A DNA stretch of 48,902 nt from Gemmatimonas sp. (GCA_011390935.1 JAABRL010000030.1:1-48902); one strand, 5' to 3'. Positions 1 through 8,583 are shown, numbered from the stretch's first letter. Notes: a model not told the origin generated them from the letters alone. Program-made: numbers and translations.

Positions 1-70
1 AGCTGAGGGGGCTCGAACCCCTGACCTCTGCAATGCGAATGCAGCGCTCTCCCAGCTGAGCTACAGCCCC
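1..70 (-). tRNA. tRNA-Ala (anticodon CGC), 3' end cut by window edge
   Basis: Read on the minus strand the sequence folds as a cloverleaf: acceptor GGGGCTG, D-arm GCTC...GAGC, anticodon stem CTGCA/TGCAG around the loop TTCGCAT, and T-arm AGGGG-TTCGAGC-CCCCT. The middle of the anticodon loop is CGC (positions 37-35), which reads the alanine codon GCG. The acceptor 3' strand is present only as CAGCT; the last pairs and the discriminator base lie outside the window, so the gene is partial. A small CCAAC/GTTGG inverted repeat (77-94) sits just upstream of its 5' end; no clear promoter was recognised. Confidence 0.95.
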
Positions 71-285
71 GCGGGACCAACGCCAGAGTGTTGGTTTGGG
101 CGAGTGACCTCCTACGCAAAACCCGCACCGTTGGCGCGGGTCGCTCGGATGGCATGAACCTAGTCGCCGCCTTCGCCCTGTCAAGGCAAGGACGGCTGAG
201 CACGGCAATCGTCACACCCCCGGCCCAACCGTTCCGCATCGTACCCTCGGAACCCTGTCCGTCCCTCTGTCCGTTGCTCCCCATC

Positions 286-1758
286 ATGCCGAACTCCGTG
301 CACCCACTCGATTCCGACTTCGTGCGCGACCAGCTGGTGGCGCGCACGACCGACGTGAACGGCAAGCGAACGCGACCAGATGGGGCGTGGGTGCTTTACT
401 GGATGCAGAGCACGCAACGCGTGCACGAGAACTGGGGGCTCAGAGCCGCGATCCGCGCGGCGGACAAGGTCGGGAAGCCACTGATCATTCATCAGGGACT
501 TGACCCCAGCTATCCGCACGCGAGCGATCGCCATCACCACCACATCCTGCACGCCGCTCGAGACACCGCCGCTGCGGCCGATGCGGCCGGCCTGCCCTAC
601 GACTTCGTGCTCCGCGCACGCCGCGACGATGACCGCCGCGTGGTAGACCGGCTCGCCGAGCAGGCGTACGTGGTGATCACCGATCGTTTTCCAACCGCCG
701 GCGTGGATGCGCGCACCTGGCGACTCGCCGAACGCATTGGCTGCCGCGTGCTCGCCATCGACAGCGCCTGCGTGGTGCCATCGGGCGCCCTCACCAAAGC
801 CGAGTGGGCCGCGCGCACGATTCGGCCCAAGCTGGCGAAGTTGCGGGATCATGCACTCGAGCGTGTCGAAGAGCGGCCGCCGCGCACGGCACTCTCCTCG
901 GACCTCGTGCAGCGCGTGCATGAGGCGCGCCGCAGTGACGTGCTGCCACTGCGTGCATGGCGCACGGCGGAGCAGGCCGACGCAGCCATTGCACAGTTCA
1001 TCGCACGCTGCGAGATCGACCACACTGTCGCACCAGTCGCACAGGTGGTGCCTGGCGCACGTGCGGCGCAACAGCGACTCGAATCCTTCATCCGTGAGCG
1101 ACTCGCCGAGTACACCACGCGCCGGAACGAAGCGGCCGATGACCATACCAGTCATCTTTCGCCCGATCTGCACTTCGGGCACATCGCCGCGGCCGACGTG
1201 TTGCGCGCCGCCTTGGCGAGCGACGCGCCGCAGGCCGACATCGACGCGTTCACCGATCAGGTGCTCACGTGGCGCGAACTGTCGTACAACTGGTGCCTGC
1301 ACACACCGCGCTTCGATCAACTCGATGCGCTCCCCGATTGGATTCGGCGCACCATGGCCGCGCACGCCGACGACGTGCGCCCCGAGTCGTATTCGCTGGA
1401 ACAGCTCGACGCTGCCGACACCGACGACGCGCTCTGGAACGCGTCGCAGCGTCAGCTCGTGCAGGCAGGGGTGATTCACAACTATGCGCGCATGCTCTGG
1501 GGCAAGCAGATCGTGCGCTGGGCCCCCACGTACGAACTCGCGCGCGCCTGGATGTTTCACTTGAACGATCGCTACGCGCTCGACGGCCGCGATCCGAACA
1601 GCGTGGGCGGCATCATGTGGTGCCTGGGGTTGTGGGATCGGTCCTGGGGCAACAAGCCGATCTGGGGCGGCATTCGTCCCATGCTCACGTCGCGCGCGGG
1701 CAAGAAGTTTGATGTGGGGCGCTACGTGCGGCGTTGGGGGAGCGAAACGCTTCGGTGA
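286..1758 (+). CDS. Class II CPD photolyase (deoxyribodipyrimidine photo-lyase)
   Basis: About 490 aa. It should repair cyclobutane pyrimidine dimers in DNA using light and FAD. The N-terminal part has the alpha/beta antenna-domain pattern (WVLYWMQSTQR, then KPLIIHQGL). The C-terminal third carries the class II signature: NYARMLWGKQI, then LNDRYALDGRDPNSVGGIMW, then a WGNKPIWGGIR stretch before a basic end. The frame is open back to position 88, but the ATG at 286 (MPNSVHPLD) fits the usual class II N-terminus, and the upstream 66 codons look non-coding. The gene stands alone, followed 49 bases later by a threonine dehydratase. Family assignment is strong; its exact lesion specificity is inferred from class II membership. 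Confidence 0.93.
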   Translation: MPNSVHPLDSDFVRDQLVARTTDVNGKRTRPDGAWVLYWMQSTQRVHENWGLRAAIRAADKVGKPLIIHQGLDPSYPHASDRHHHHILHAARDTAAAADAAGLPYDFVLRARRDDDRRVVDRLAEQAYVVITDRFPTAGVDARTWRLAERIGCRVLAIDSACVVPSGALTKAEWAARTIRPKLAKLRDHALERVEERPPRTALSSDLVQRVHEARRSDVLPLRAWRTAEQADAAIAQFIARCEIDHTVAPVAQVVPGARAAQQRLESFIRERLAEYTTRRNEAADDHTSHLSPDLHFGHIAAADVLRAALASDAPQADIDAFTDQVLTWRELSYNWCLHTPRFDQLDALPDWIRRTMAAHADDVRPESYSLEQLDAADTDDALWNASQRQLVQAGVIHNYARMLWGKQIVRWAPTYELARAWMFHLNDRYALDGRDPNSVGGIMWCLGLWDRSWGNKPIWGGIRPMLTSRAGKKFDVGRYVRRWGSETLR

Positions 1759-1807
1759 TCAGGGCGCGACGAGTGCCGAGTCGGCGTCGTGGCGATACGT
1801 TTGGGGC

Positions 1808-2818
1808 ATGACCGACACTGTGCTCCCCGGCATTCTTCCCACGCTCGCGTCGGTTGAGGCCTCCGCCCTCGCGCTGCGCTCGATCCTGTCGCCCACCCCG
1901 CTTCGACACAGCGAGGCGTTGAGTGCGCTCGTGGGCACGCCCGTCTGGCTCAAACTCGAGTGCGAGCAGGTCACGGGCTCGTTCAAGGTGCGCGGCGCCT
2001 ATACCGTGCTGCACCGCATGTCGCCCTCGGATCGGGCGCGAGGCGTGGTCGCGTCGAGCGCCGGCAATCACGGGCTTGGTGTGGCGTGGGCCGCGCATCA
2101 CTTCGGCGCACCGGCCACGCTCTACGTGCCGGAGCATGCTCCACAGGTGAAGAAGGACGGCATCGCCGCGCTCGGCACCACCGTGAATGACAGCGCCGAC
2201 GATTACGATCACGCGATGGTGCTCGCGAAGGCGCACGCGGAGCGTGAGGGCATTCCGTTCATCAATCCGTGCCTTGGCGAGGACCTGCTGGCCGGTCAGG
2301 GCACCGTCGCGCTCGAGATACTCGCCGAGTGTCCCACGGTACAGCATCTCTACGTGTGCGTCGGCGGCGGGGGATTGCTTGGCGGTGTGGGCGCGGTGAT
2401 GCGCCGCGTTGCCCCTGCGGTGCACATTGTCGGGGCGCAGAGCGTGCGCACCGCGGCGATGGCGCGTTCCGTCGCGGCGGGGCACGTGGTGGAGATTGCG
2501 TCAGAGCGCACCCTCGCCGATGGCCTGGCCGGACAGATCGACGACGACGCGCTCGCCATCGGCCAGGCCTGCCTCGACGACATCACGACGCTCAGTGAAG
2601 ACGAGATCGGCGAGGCGATCGTGTGGCTGCATCAGCATGAAGGGCTGCGTGTCGAGGGCGCGGGCGCAGTTACGGTGGCGGCGTTGCTCCAGGCGGCGCG
2701 AACCGACCGCGCACCGCACACCGGGCCGATCGTGGCCATCGTGAGCGGGCGCAACATCGATGCCGAGCGCCATGCCGCGCTGCTCAGCGAGTGGAGCCCG
2801 TCGCTCGACGAGCGCTGA
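1808..2818 (+). CDS. Threonine/serine dehydratase, PLP-dependent, without ACT domain
   Basis: 336 aa fold-type II PLP enzyme that would deaminate threonine (or serine) to 2-oxobutyrate (or pyruvate) and ammonia. Visible motifs are GSFKVRGA with the Schiff-base lysine K60, SAGNHGLGVAWAA for substrate and PLP binding, and the glycine-rich phosphate loop VGGGGLLGG. The protein ends soon after the catalytic domain, so the C-terminal ACT-type regulatory domain of biosynthetic IlvA is missing; this fits the short TdcB-like group. The ATG at 1808 is preceded at 6 bases by TACGTT, a weak -10-like hexamer, and shows no Shine-Dalgarno sequence. The frame is open further upstream, but that part overlaps the photolyase end and does not resemble the family. 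Confidence 0.9.
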   Translation: MTDTVLPGILPTLASVEASALALRSILSPTPLRHSEALSALVGTPVWLKLECEQVTGSFKVRGAYTVLHRMSPSDRARGVVASSAGNHGLGVAWAAHHFGAPATLYVPEHAPQVKKDGIAALGTTVNDSADDYDHAMVLAKAHAEREGIPFINPCLGEDLLAGQGTVALEILAECPTVQHLYVCVGGGGLLGGVGAVMRRVAPAVHIVGAQSVRTAAMARSVAAGHVVEIASERTLADGLAGQIDDDALAIGQACLDDITTLSEDEIGEAIVWLHQHEGLRVEGAGAVTVAALLQAARTDRAPHTGPIVAIVSGRNIDAERHAALLSEWSPSLDER

Positions 2819-2866
2819 CGAGCGCCTGCGTCTGACGTCGGGGCCTGCCGTGCCCTCGGCCGAGGA

Positions 2867-2872
2867 TATATT
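2867..2872 (+). promoter_or_regulatory. Candidate -10 element of rnz, leaderless arrangement
   Basis: TATATT matches the -10 consensus at five of six positions and ends only 5 bases before the ATG at 2878, so transcription would begin at or next to the start codon. No Shine-Dalgarno sequence is present and no good -35 was found. A 10-base palindrome CTCGGCCGAG (2855-2864) lies immediately upstream. Confidence 0.5.
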
Positions 2873-2877
2873 GGCGC

Positions 2878-3843
2878 ATGCCGTTTTCGATTCGTTTTCT
2901 CGGGACGTCGGCCGCGCGGCCCACGGTGGAACGTGGCGTCAGCGCCCTCGCAATCGTGCGCGAGGGCGAGACGCTGCTGTTCGACTGCGGTGAGGGCACG
3001 CAGCGCCAGATGATGCGCTACGGCGTGTCGTTCGGCCTCGACGACATCTTCTTCACACACACGCACTCCGATCACGTGCTCGGGTTGACGGGGCTGCTGC
3101 GCACGATGGCGCTGCAGGGACGCACCGACGTGCTGCGACTCTGGGGCCCGCGCGGCTCCGGCAAGGCGCTGCGTCAGTGCATCAGCCTCGGCGGCGACCG
3201 ACTCAGCTTCCCCGTGACGGTCACCGAGATCGAGGCGGGTGCGGCGCTGCAACGCACCGACTACCAGATCCTCACCTTTCCGGTGGATCATGCGGGCGCG
3301 CGGGCGCTGGGCTACGCGGTGGCGGAGTTCGACCGTCTCGGTCGCTTCAACCCGGAGCTGGCGCGCGACATGGGCGTACCCGAGGGGCCGCTCTGGGGGC
3401 GCCTGCACAAGGGAGAGACCGTCACGCTCCCCGACGGCCGCACGGTGTCACCCGACGATCTGGTCGGCGCCGCGCGCCGCGGTCGCAAGATCGTGCTCAC
3501 GGGTGATACGCGCCCCTGCGAGGCCACCGTCGCCGCCGCGTGGGACGCCGATCTGCTCGTGCATGAAGCCACCTTCGCCGATGACGAAGCCGAGCGCGCA
3601 CGCGAAACGGGACACTCCACGGCGGCCGAAGCGGCCCGTATTGCGAAAGGTGCGAGCGCACGTCGCCTGGTGTTGACGCATCTCTCCGCGCGCTACTCGC
3701 GCGATTGGGGCATGCTCGAGCAGGAAGCCCGTGCCATCTTCGCCAATACGCAGGTGGCGCGTGATGGTCTGGAAATCGAGTTGCCGCTCAGCGACGAACT
3801 GGCGCATGACACCGTGGATGCATACCACGACGCGCCGGACTGA
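2878..3843 (+). CDS. rnz: Ribonuclease Z (tRNA 3'-endonuclease)
   Basis: 321 aa metallo-beta-lactamase-fold nuclease that trims 3' trailers of tRNA precursors. The metal-binding motif is H61-T-H63-S-D65-H66 (HTHSDHVLGL), followed by the later ligands in FPVDHAGARALGY, VLTGDTRP and LTHLSARYS. The N-terminal FLGTSAARPTVERG and LFDCGEGTQRQMM are typical of the short bacterial RNase Z form. Start at ATG 2878, directly after a -10-like TATATT. It converges on a minus-strand gene whose stop lies 4 bases away. Confidence 0.95.
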   Translation: MPFSIRFLGTSAARPTVERGVSALAIVREGETLLFDCGEGTQRQMMRYGVSFGLDDIFFTHTHSDHVLGLTGLLRTMALQGRTDVLRLWGPRGSGKALRQCISLGGDRLSFPVTVTEIEAGAALQRTDYQILTFPVDHAGARALGYAVAEFDRLGRFNPELARDMGVPEGPLWGRLHKGETVTLPDGRTVSPDDLVGAARRGRKIVLTGDTRPCEATVAAAWDADLLVHEATFADDEAERARETGHSTAAEAARIAKGASARRLVLTHLSARYSRDWGMLEQEARAIFANTQVARDGLEIELPLSDELAHDTVDAYHDAPD

Positions 3844-3847
3844 TCGC

Positions 3848-4342
3848 TCAGCTTTCGGAGCGCGCCTCGGCCTGCCGTTCTTCGAGCCGTCGGCGGCGTC
3901 GATCCTGTGCGGCCGCGTAGCGCCGCTGCTGCTCCGGCGTTTCCGGGATCACCTGCGGGATCGGTACGGGCCGCCCGTTGCGATCAATGGCCACGAAGGT
4001 GAGGTAGCAGGTGTTGGTGTGGCGCCGAATGCCCGAGATGAGATCTTCGGACTCCACGCGCACGCCCACCTCCATGCTGGTGGTGCCCACGAAGTTCACC
4101 GACGCGTGACAGGACACGAGCTCGCCCACGTGAATCGGCTCCTTGAAATCCACGCGATCAATGGAGGCGGTCACGCAGTTCGTGCGCGCGTGACGAAAGG
4201 CGGCAACCGCCGCGGCCTTGTCCACCATGGCCATGATGGCGCCGCCGAAGACGTGGCCGAGGATGTTGGCATCCTGCGGCATGATGAGTTCGCTCGAGAC
4301 GTGGCTGCTCTCGGAAACGTGACGGGCGGGACGCGGAGTCAT
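3848..4342 (-). CDS. Acyl-CoA thioesterase (hot-dog fold, YciA-like), possible separate product
   Basis: From an internal ATG at 4342 the frame gives 164 aa, the normal length of a YciA/BACH-type acyl-CoA hydrolase. Such enzymes cleave cytoplasmic acyl-CoA to free acid and CoA. Motifs seen are IMPQDANILGHVFGGAIM, with the catalytic Asp and the glycine helix start, ASIDRVDFKEPIHVGE and GTTSMEVGVRVESED. The tail after about residue 120 is charged (RRRRLEERQAEA). The same frame continues upstream into a lipoprotein. No Shine-Dalgarno or -10-like hexamer precedes this ATG, so separate translation is inferred from biology, not from a visible start signal. Confidence 0.75.
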   Translation of the reverse strand: MTPRPARHVSESSHVSSELIMPQDANILGHVFGGAIMAMVDKAAAVAAFRHARTNCVTASIDRVDFKEPIHVGELVSCHASVNFVGTTSMEVGVRVESEDLISGIRRHTNTCYLTFVAIDRNGRPVPIPQVIPETPEQQRRYAAAQDRRRRRLEERQAEARSES

Positions 4343-5578
4343 GGCGAAGCGAGACGGGAGTCGTGAAACGTTGGGCGTCGGGTTCGAGGCCCGCGTGGAG
4401 TAGGGATCGTCACCCGCCGCACGATCGAATGCCCGAAGCAGTGCGGCACGCGCCTCCGGGCCAAACGTCGCGCTGTCGAGGACCATGAACTGATAGGCAG
4501 GCATGGGCACCACGGCAATCGGCCACTCCACCCCCGGTGTGGCGTCGGCGGTCAACGCCAGCCGCAGTGTCGCGCGGGCCGAATCGACCACGCCCACCAC
4601 ATGGTATCGCTCGTTCCCCCAGCGGACACCAACGGAATCGGGCGTCCACATGGGAAGCGTGGGGGCAACCTCGCGCCACCAGATGGGCTGTTCCAGCAGC
4701 GCAATCGGCGGCAGCAGCAGTTCAAGCGCTTCGCCATCGCTGCTCGTCCCCGCCACATGAAACACGACCGCAGGTTGGTGCTCCACATCGGTGATGCTGA
4801 ATGCGGAATCCACGAACTCGAACGTGTGCAGCGTGGCCTGCGCCCGCTGCGCACGTTCATCGGTGGCGCGCGCCACGACAGCACGCATGGTATCGAGCGA
4901 TGCGCGGCCGATGGTGCGGATCCGCATCGCTTCGTCGGGGGACATCAGCGAATCGAGCGTGGCCCTCGCGCCGCTGGTGAGGTTGGTGACGCCCCGATGG
5001 CGTCGGTGCAGGTGATCCTCAGCGCCCACCACATCGAGATCCAGCGCGTGCGACCAGCTCACCCACGGTCCGTGCACGTCAATGACTTCGAGAAAATCAC
5101 TCGCCACCGACTCCGGTTCGGGTGCGTCGTCTTCCGCAAGATCAATCGGCGCTTCGCCCGGATTGGCTCGCATCCAGGCGCTCATTGACGCACGCACGGC
5201 GTCGTCCGAGAACAGCAGCACGGAATCGGCGCTTCCGAGTGGCTGGGCAAACAGCTCTTCCTGCACGAACTCGGCGTCGAGAAAGTCCGTGATGCGCTCC
5301 GCGATGCGCAGCTCGAAGAAGCGCTCCGCATGTCGGGCGAGCAGAATGGGAGCGCTGCGCACGCGCATACCCTGTGCATCGGCACGCACCCAATACGTGG
5401 AGTCGCCTGCGGCCACGAGAAACTCGGCCATTGGCGGACGCGCGGGCATGCTGCTGGGCGCCGGTGCATCGGCACACGCGCTCAGCAGACTGACGGCAAA
5501 CACGAGCACCGCGGCCGCGTACCGTGCACGCGGAGCGCCACCTGATCTCACACGCACCCCGAGGTCACGAGGCACCAC
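3848..5578 (-). CDS. Lipoprotein of unknown function read in frame into an acyl-CoA thioesterase
   Basis: This single open frame encodes 576 aa. The N-terminus has a lipoprotein signal (basic n-region, hydrophobic AAAVLVFAVSLL, lipobox LLSAC with Cys35). Residues about 36-400 resemble a periplasmic DUF3298/RsiV-like or similar domain only weakly; I do not recognise the family. Residues 413-576 are a complete hot-dog thioesterase. A secreted lipoprotein joined to a CoA-dependent enzyme makes little sense topologically, so either the thioesterase is translated separately from an internal ATG (4342) or a stop has been lost. A TGA in the +1 frame lies at 4412-4410, just where the lipoprotein part seems to end. 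The start overlaps the preceding regulator gene by 14 bases; it is last in its operon. Confidence 0.6.
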   Translation of the reverse strand: MVPRDLGVRVRSGGAPRARYAAAVLVFAVSLLSACADAPAPSSMPARPPMAEFLVAAGDSTYWVRADAQGMRVRSAPILLARHAERFFELRIAERITDFLDAEFVQEELFAQPLGSADSVLLFSDDAVRASMSAWMRANPGEAPIDLAEDDAPEPESVASDFLEVIDVHGPWVSWSHALDLDVVGAEDHLHRRHRGVTNLTSGARATLDSLMSPDEAMRIRTIGRASLDTMRAVVARATDERAQRAQATLHTFEFVDSAFSITDVEHQPAVVFHVAGTSSDGEALELLLPPIALLEQPIWWREVAPTLPMWTPDSVGVRWGNERYHVVGVVDSARATLRLALTADATPGVEWPIAVVPMPAYQFMVLDSATFGPEARAALLRAFDRAAGDDPYSTRASNPTPNVSRLPSRFAMTPRPARHVSESSHVSSELIMPQDANILGHVFGGAIMAMVDKAAAVAAFRHARTNCVTASIDRVDFKEPIHVGELVSCHASVNFVGTTSMEVGVRVESEDLISGIRRHTNTCYLTFVAIDRNGRPVPIPQVIPETPEQQRRYAAAQDRRRRRLEERQAEARSES

Positions 5579-6425
5579 CCAACAGCGCGCGCAGCGCCTT
5601 CAGCAACGATTCATTGGTGAATGGCTTGCCCAGCAGCTGACGCGGTGCGTCGACACCGTCGAGCAGATCCGGCTCGTGCCCCGCATACGCCGACACGAAC
5701 AGTATGGGCAATGACGGGTCCACCAATCGCAACTCGCGCGCGAGGTCGCGTCCGCCCATCACCGGCATCACGACATCGGTGATGACCGCGATGATCTGGT
5801 CGCGTTCCGCGTGCCACAGCCGGAGCGCACTTTCGCCGTCACGCGCCTCGCGTACCGAAAAGCCCTGCCCGAGCAGCATGCGGCGCACGACCGCACGCAC
5901 GGTGGTTTCGTCTTCCACCAACAACACCGTCACACGCTGCTGCTCGGCGGCGTCAGCGTGCACCGGAAAGTACAGGAAGGCACGGGTGCCCAGCGCCGTC
6001 GCGCTGTCGAGCCAGAGCGCGCCGCGCACGCGACGCACGACTCCGAGGACCGAGGCCAACCCGCGCGTCTCGTCATCACCGGCATCGATCGCGCGCACGC
6101 GTTCATGCTCATCCATGCCGCGCCCCGTATCCTGCACGGTGACACGCATGAATCGCCCTGGCGCCAAGGGCGGAACCGGCCCCATCTCCGCACCGGCCGC
6201 CTCCACGTGTTCGGTGCGAATGGTCAGGACGCCGCCGGTTGGCATGGACGCCACACCATTGCGCACGAGCGCGAGCACGGCACCCGCAAGATCGGCTCGT
6301 GAGACCGCCACGTGCACATCCATGAGCGCGGGCTCACACGTGACACGAATCGTATCACCCGCCAGTGCATGAACCTCCGGCAGGATGTCCTGCAGAACGG
6401 CGTGCAGGTTGGTGCGCTCCGTCAT
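5565..6425 (-). CDS. HATPase-receiver hybrid signalling protein lacking a DHp domain
   Basis: 286 aa from the ATG at 6425. Residues about 25-155 form a histidine-kinase-type ATPase domain: N-box with N56 (LVRNGVASMPTGG), G1 box D99-T-G-R-G-M, and a loosened G2 box (RGLASVLGVVRRV). Residues about 165-286 form a response-regulator receiver: acidic pair E171-D172, phosphoacceptor D217 (VITDVVMP), the S/T position in VSAYAG and K267 in GKPF. There is no DHp helix with a phosphorylatable histidine and no sensor or output domain, so it resembles the tail of a hybrid kinase. The ATG overlaps the upstream stop as ATGA, suggesting translational coupling. Its partner is unknown. Confidence 0.82.
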   Translation of the reverse strand: MTERTNLHAVLQDILPEVHALAGDTIRVTCEPALMDVHVAVSRADLAGAVLALVRNGVASMPTGGVLTIRTEHVEAAGAEMGPVPPLAPGRFMRVTVQDTGRGMDEHERVRAIDAGDDETRGLASVLGVVRRVRGALWLDSATALGTRAFLYFPVHADAAEQQRVTVLLVEDETTVRAVVRRMLLGQGFSVREARDGESALRLWHAERDQIIAVITDVVMPVMGGRDLARELRLVDPSLPILFVSAYAGHEPDLLDGVDAPRQLLGKPFTNESLLKALRALLGGAS

Positions 6426-7663
6426 GGTCGCAACGCGTGCAGCGCAACCAGCAGGCGATCGATTTCGGCCGCCGTGGAGTATGCCATGCACCCAATGCGG
6501 AGCAGCCCCTCGTCGCTCACGCCCAACCGCGCGGCGACGGTGCTCGCGTAGAAGTCACCGTGGGATGCGAAGAGGCCACGTTGCGCCAGCGCAATCGCCG
6601 CACGTTCCGATCCGCCGGCGACACGCAGACTGACGGTGGACGTGCGTGCCGTCCCGGGCTGCGGTCCCACTGGCGTGACCCAGGGCATCTGCCCCACGCC
6701 ATCCCACAGATGCGCCACGAGCTGCTCACCGCGATGGTGCAACGCATCGAAGGTGGCGGCCAGCCGTTCGCGACGCGCGCCCATCGACTCGGGCGCCAGC
6801 GATGCGAGAAAGTCCACCGCCGCCGCCGCGCCCACGATGCCTTCGTGATTCTGCGTCCCCGTCTCCAACCGTTCCCCGCCCTCATTGGGTGCAGGCTCGA
6901 GTCGTGGCACGTCGAGGTTGGCAATCATGTCCGCCTTGCCGTAGAGCACACCCACGTGCGGCCCGTAGAACTTGTACGCCGAGCACGCGAGGAAGTCGCA
7001 GTCGAGCGCGCGCACGTCCACCAGATGGTGTGGTGCGAAGTGCACGGCATCGACCACCGTGATCGCGTTGGTGGCTTTGGCCATGGCGATGAGCGATCGC
7101 ACATCGGTGATGGTGCCGAGCGCGTTCGATGCCGCGCCGACCGCCACCACTTTCGTACGTGGCGAAAGTGCGCGCACGAACGCATCGAAGTCGAGGTGCG
7201 ACGTGCGCAGGTCGAGCGGCACCCACTTGAGCACGGCCCCACGCTCCCGCGCGAGCGCCTGCCACGGCGCGATGTTGGCATGATGATCGAGTTCGGTGAC
7301 GATGATCTCGTCGCCGGGCTCGAGCGTCCGACCGATCGCGCGCGAGAGGTGAAAGAGCAGCGTGGTCATGTTCGCGCCGAACGCAATCTCGCCGGCATCC
7401 GCACCGAGGAACTCGGCCAGCGTGACCCGCGCATTCGCCAGCAGCGCGTCCGTCTCGGCACTGGTGGGGTAAGCCCAGTGCGTGTTCGCGTTGTGGTGAA
7501 ACAGGTAGTCGGTCATCGCGTCGGCCACCGCGCGCGGTACCTGGGTGCCTCCCGGCCCGTCGAAGTAGGCGACCTGCTCCCCGCCATGGCGACGCTGGAG
7601 TGCGGGAAAGTGCGCACGAATGGCGTCGGTGCTGGCGACGCGCGTTGACTGAGCGGTGTTCAT
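6422..7663 (-). CDS. Cysteine desulfurase-like PLP enzyme (SufS-like, class V aminotransferase)
   Basis: 413 aa fold-type I PLP protein. It has the SufS-like N-terminus (VAYFDGPGGTQVP), the PLP-stacking histidine in TELDHHANI (127-128), D205 in VVDAVH, and the Schiff-base lysine K231 in SAYKFYGPHVG. Where SufS/CsdA carry the catalytic cysteine in a HHCA-type motif, this protein reads SHGDFYA, so a standard persulfide mechanism is doubtful. It fits the 'cysteine desulfurase-like' subgroup rather than true SufS, and no suf or isc genes lie nearby. The ATG at 7663 overlaps the previous stop as ATGA; upstream codons in the frame belong to the neighbouring gene's sequence. Confidence 0.85.
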   Translation of the reverse strand: MNTAQSTRVASTDAIRAHFPALQRRHGGEQVAYFDGPGGTQVPRAVADAMTDYLFHHNANTHWAYPTSAETDALLANARVTLAEFLGADAGEIAFGANMTTLLFHLSRAIGRTLEPGDEIIVTELDHHANIAPWQALARERGAVLKWVPLDLRTSHLDFDAFVRALSPRTKVVAVGAASNALGTITDVRSLIAMAKATNAITVVDAVHFAPHHLVDVRALDCDFLACSAYKFYGPHVGVLYGKADMIANLDVPRLEPAPNEGGERLETGTQNHEGIVGAAAAVDFLASLAPESMGARRERLAATFDALHHRGEQLVAHLWDGVGQMPWVTPVGPQPGTARTSTVSLRVAGGSERAAIALAQRGLFASHGDFYASTVAARLGVSDEGLLRIGCMAYSTAAEIDRLLVALHALRP

Positions 7664-8583
7664 GCCGGCTTCTCGGGGGTTGGGAGCGGACCGGCACGCA
7701 GCGCCACGCCGGCGAGTCGCTCGACCACGCGCACCGCCTCGACGTGGTCGGCGTCTTCGCCCAGCTCGTTGTGCGCCATGCGCCACAGCTCGGCGGTGAG
7801 TTGCAGCAGCGGCGACGGCACACGCGCATCACGCGCGACCTCGGCCGCGATGCCCACATCCTTGTCCAGCAGTGCCGCACGAAAGGTGCGCGGGAACGCC
7901 CCTGTGAGCACGCGCTGGGGAAAGAGATTTTCGGAGCTGTTCGAGCGGCCACTCGAGGCGTTGATCACCTCGAGCGCGAGATCGGGGCGCACGCCGGCCT
8001 TGGCCAGTGCGGTGAGCCCTTCAGCGGTGCCCCAGATGTGCATGGCGAGCAGGCCGTTGTTCACGGCCTTGAGCGCATGCCCGGCGCCCACCGGTCCGGC
8101 GTGCACGATGCGCTGCCCGAACGCCTCGAGGACGGGGCGCGCCCGTTCCACATCCTCGTCACGGCCGCCACACATCACCGTGAGTGTGCCCGCTTCGGCG
8201 CCGCTGACACCGCCACTCACGGGCGCATCGACGAAGTGCACCCCGCGCTCGGCGAGTCGCGCGGCGATCTCGCGAGAGGTGGCCGGATCGCCCGACGTGC
8301 AGTCCAGCAGCAGCGAGCCGGGCGCAAGTGCGGCGAGCAGCCCGTCGTCTCCATCGAGCAACGCGGACACCTCCCGCGAGGTGGGCAGGCAGGTGATGAC
8401 GATGTCGCGCTGAGCGGCGGCGTCGGCCGGCGTCGAGGCGACTCGCACGCCCTGATTCGCGGCGAAAGCCGTCGCCCGCTCGTGCGTACGGTTCCAGACG
8501 ACGAGGTCGAAGCGGTCGCCCACCAGATGACGGGCCATCGGCGTGCCGATGGCCCCGAGTCCACAGAATGCGAGTCGGATCAT
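7660..8583 (-). CDS. NAD(P)-dependent beta-hydroxyacid dehydrogenase (3-hydroxyisobutyrate dehydrogenase family)
   Basis: 307 aa. Residues 1-160 are a Rossmann domain starting FCGLGAIGTPMA (dinucleotide-binding GxGxxG) with the substrate-binding DAPVSGGVSGAEAG (119-132). The catalytic lysine is K172 in GHALKAVNN, followed by the all-helical C-terminal domain. Members oxidise 3-hydroxyisobutyrate or reduce tartronate and succinic semialdehydes; the substrate cannot be told from sequence. The frame is open far upstream but the family start MIRLAFCGLG is the ATG at 8583. It is the first gene of a tightly overlapping minus-strand operon and is divergent from mgtE across 226 bases. Confidence 0.9.
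   Translation of the reverse strand: MIRLAFCGLGAIGTPMARHLVGDRFDLVVWNRTHERATAFAANQGVRVASTPADAAAQRDIVITCLPTSREVSALLDGDDGLLAALAPGSLLLDCTSGDPATSREIAARLAERGVHFVDAPVSGGVSGAEAGTLTVMCGGRDEDVERARPVLEAFGQRIVHAGPVGAGHALKAVNNGLLAMHIWGTAEGLTALAKAGVRPDLALEVINASSGRSNSSENLFPQRVLTGAFPRTFRAALLDKDVGIAAEVARDARVPSPLLQLTAELWRMAHNELGEDADHVEAVRVVERLAGVALRAGPLPTPEKPA

Noticed and set aside
88..285. N-terminal extension of the photolyase
   Set aside because: Residues before MPNSVHPLD do not resemble the family; no ribosome-binding site precedes 88 and the tRNA upstream region lies there.
181..1560. A long minus-strand open frame opposite the photolyase gene
   Set aside because: It mirrors a clear, high-GC coding gene on the other strand, shows no family motif, and has no start signal; it is an antisense shadow.
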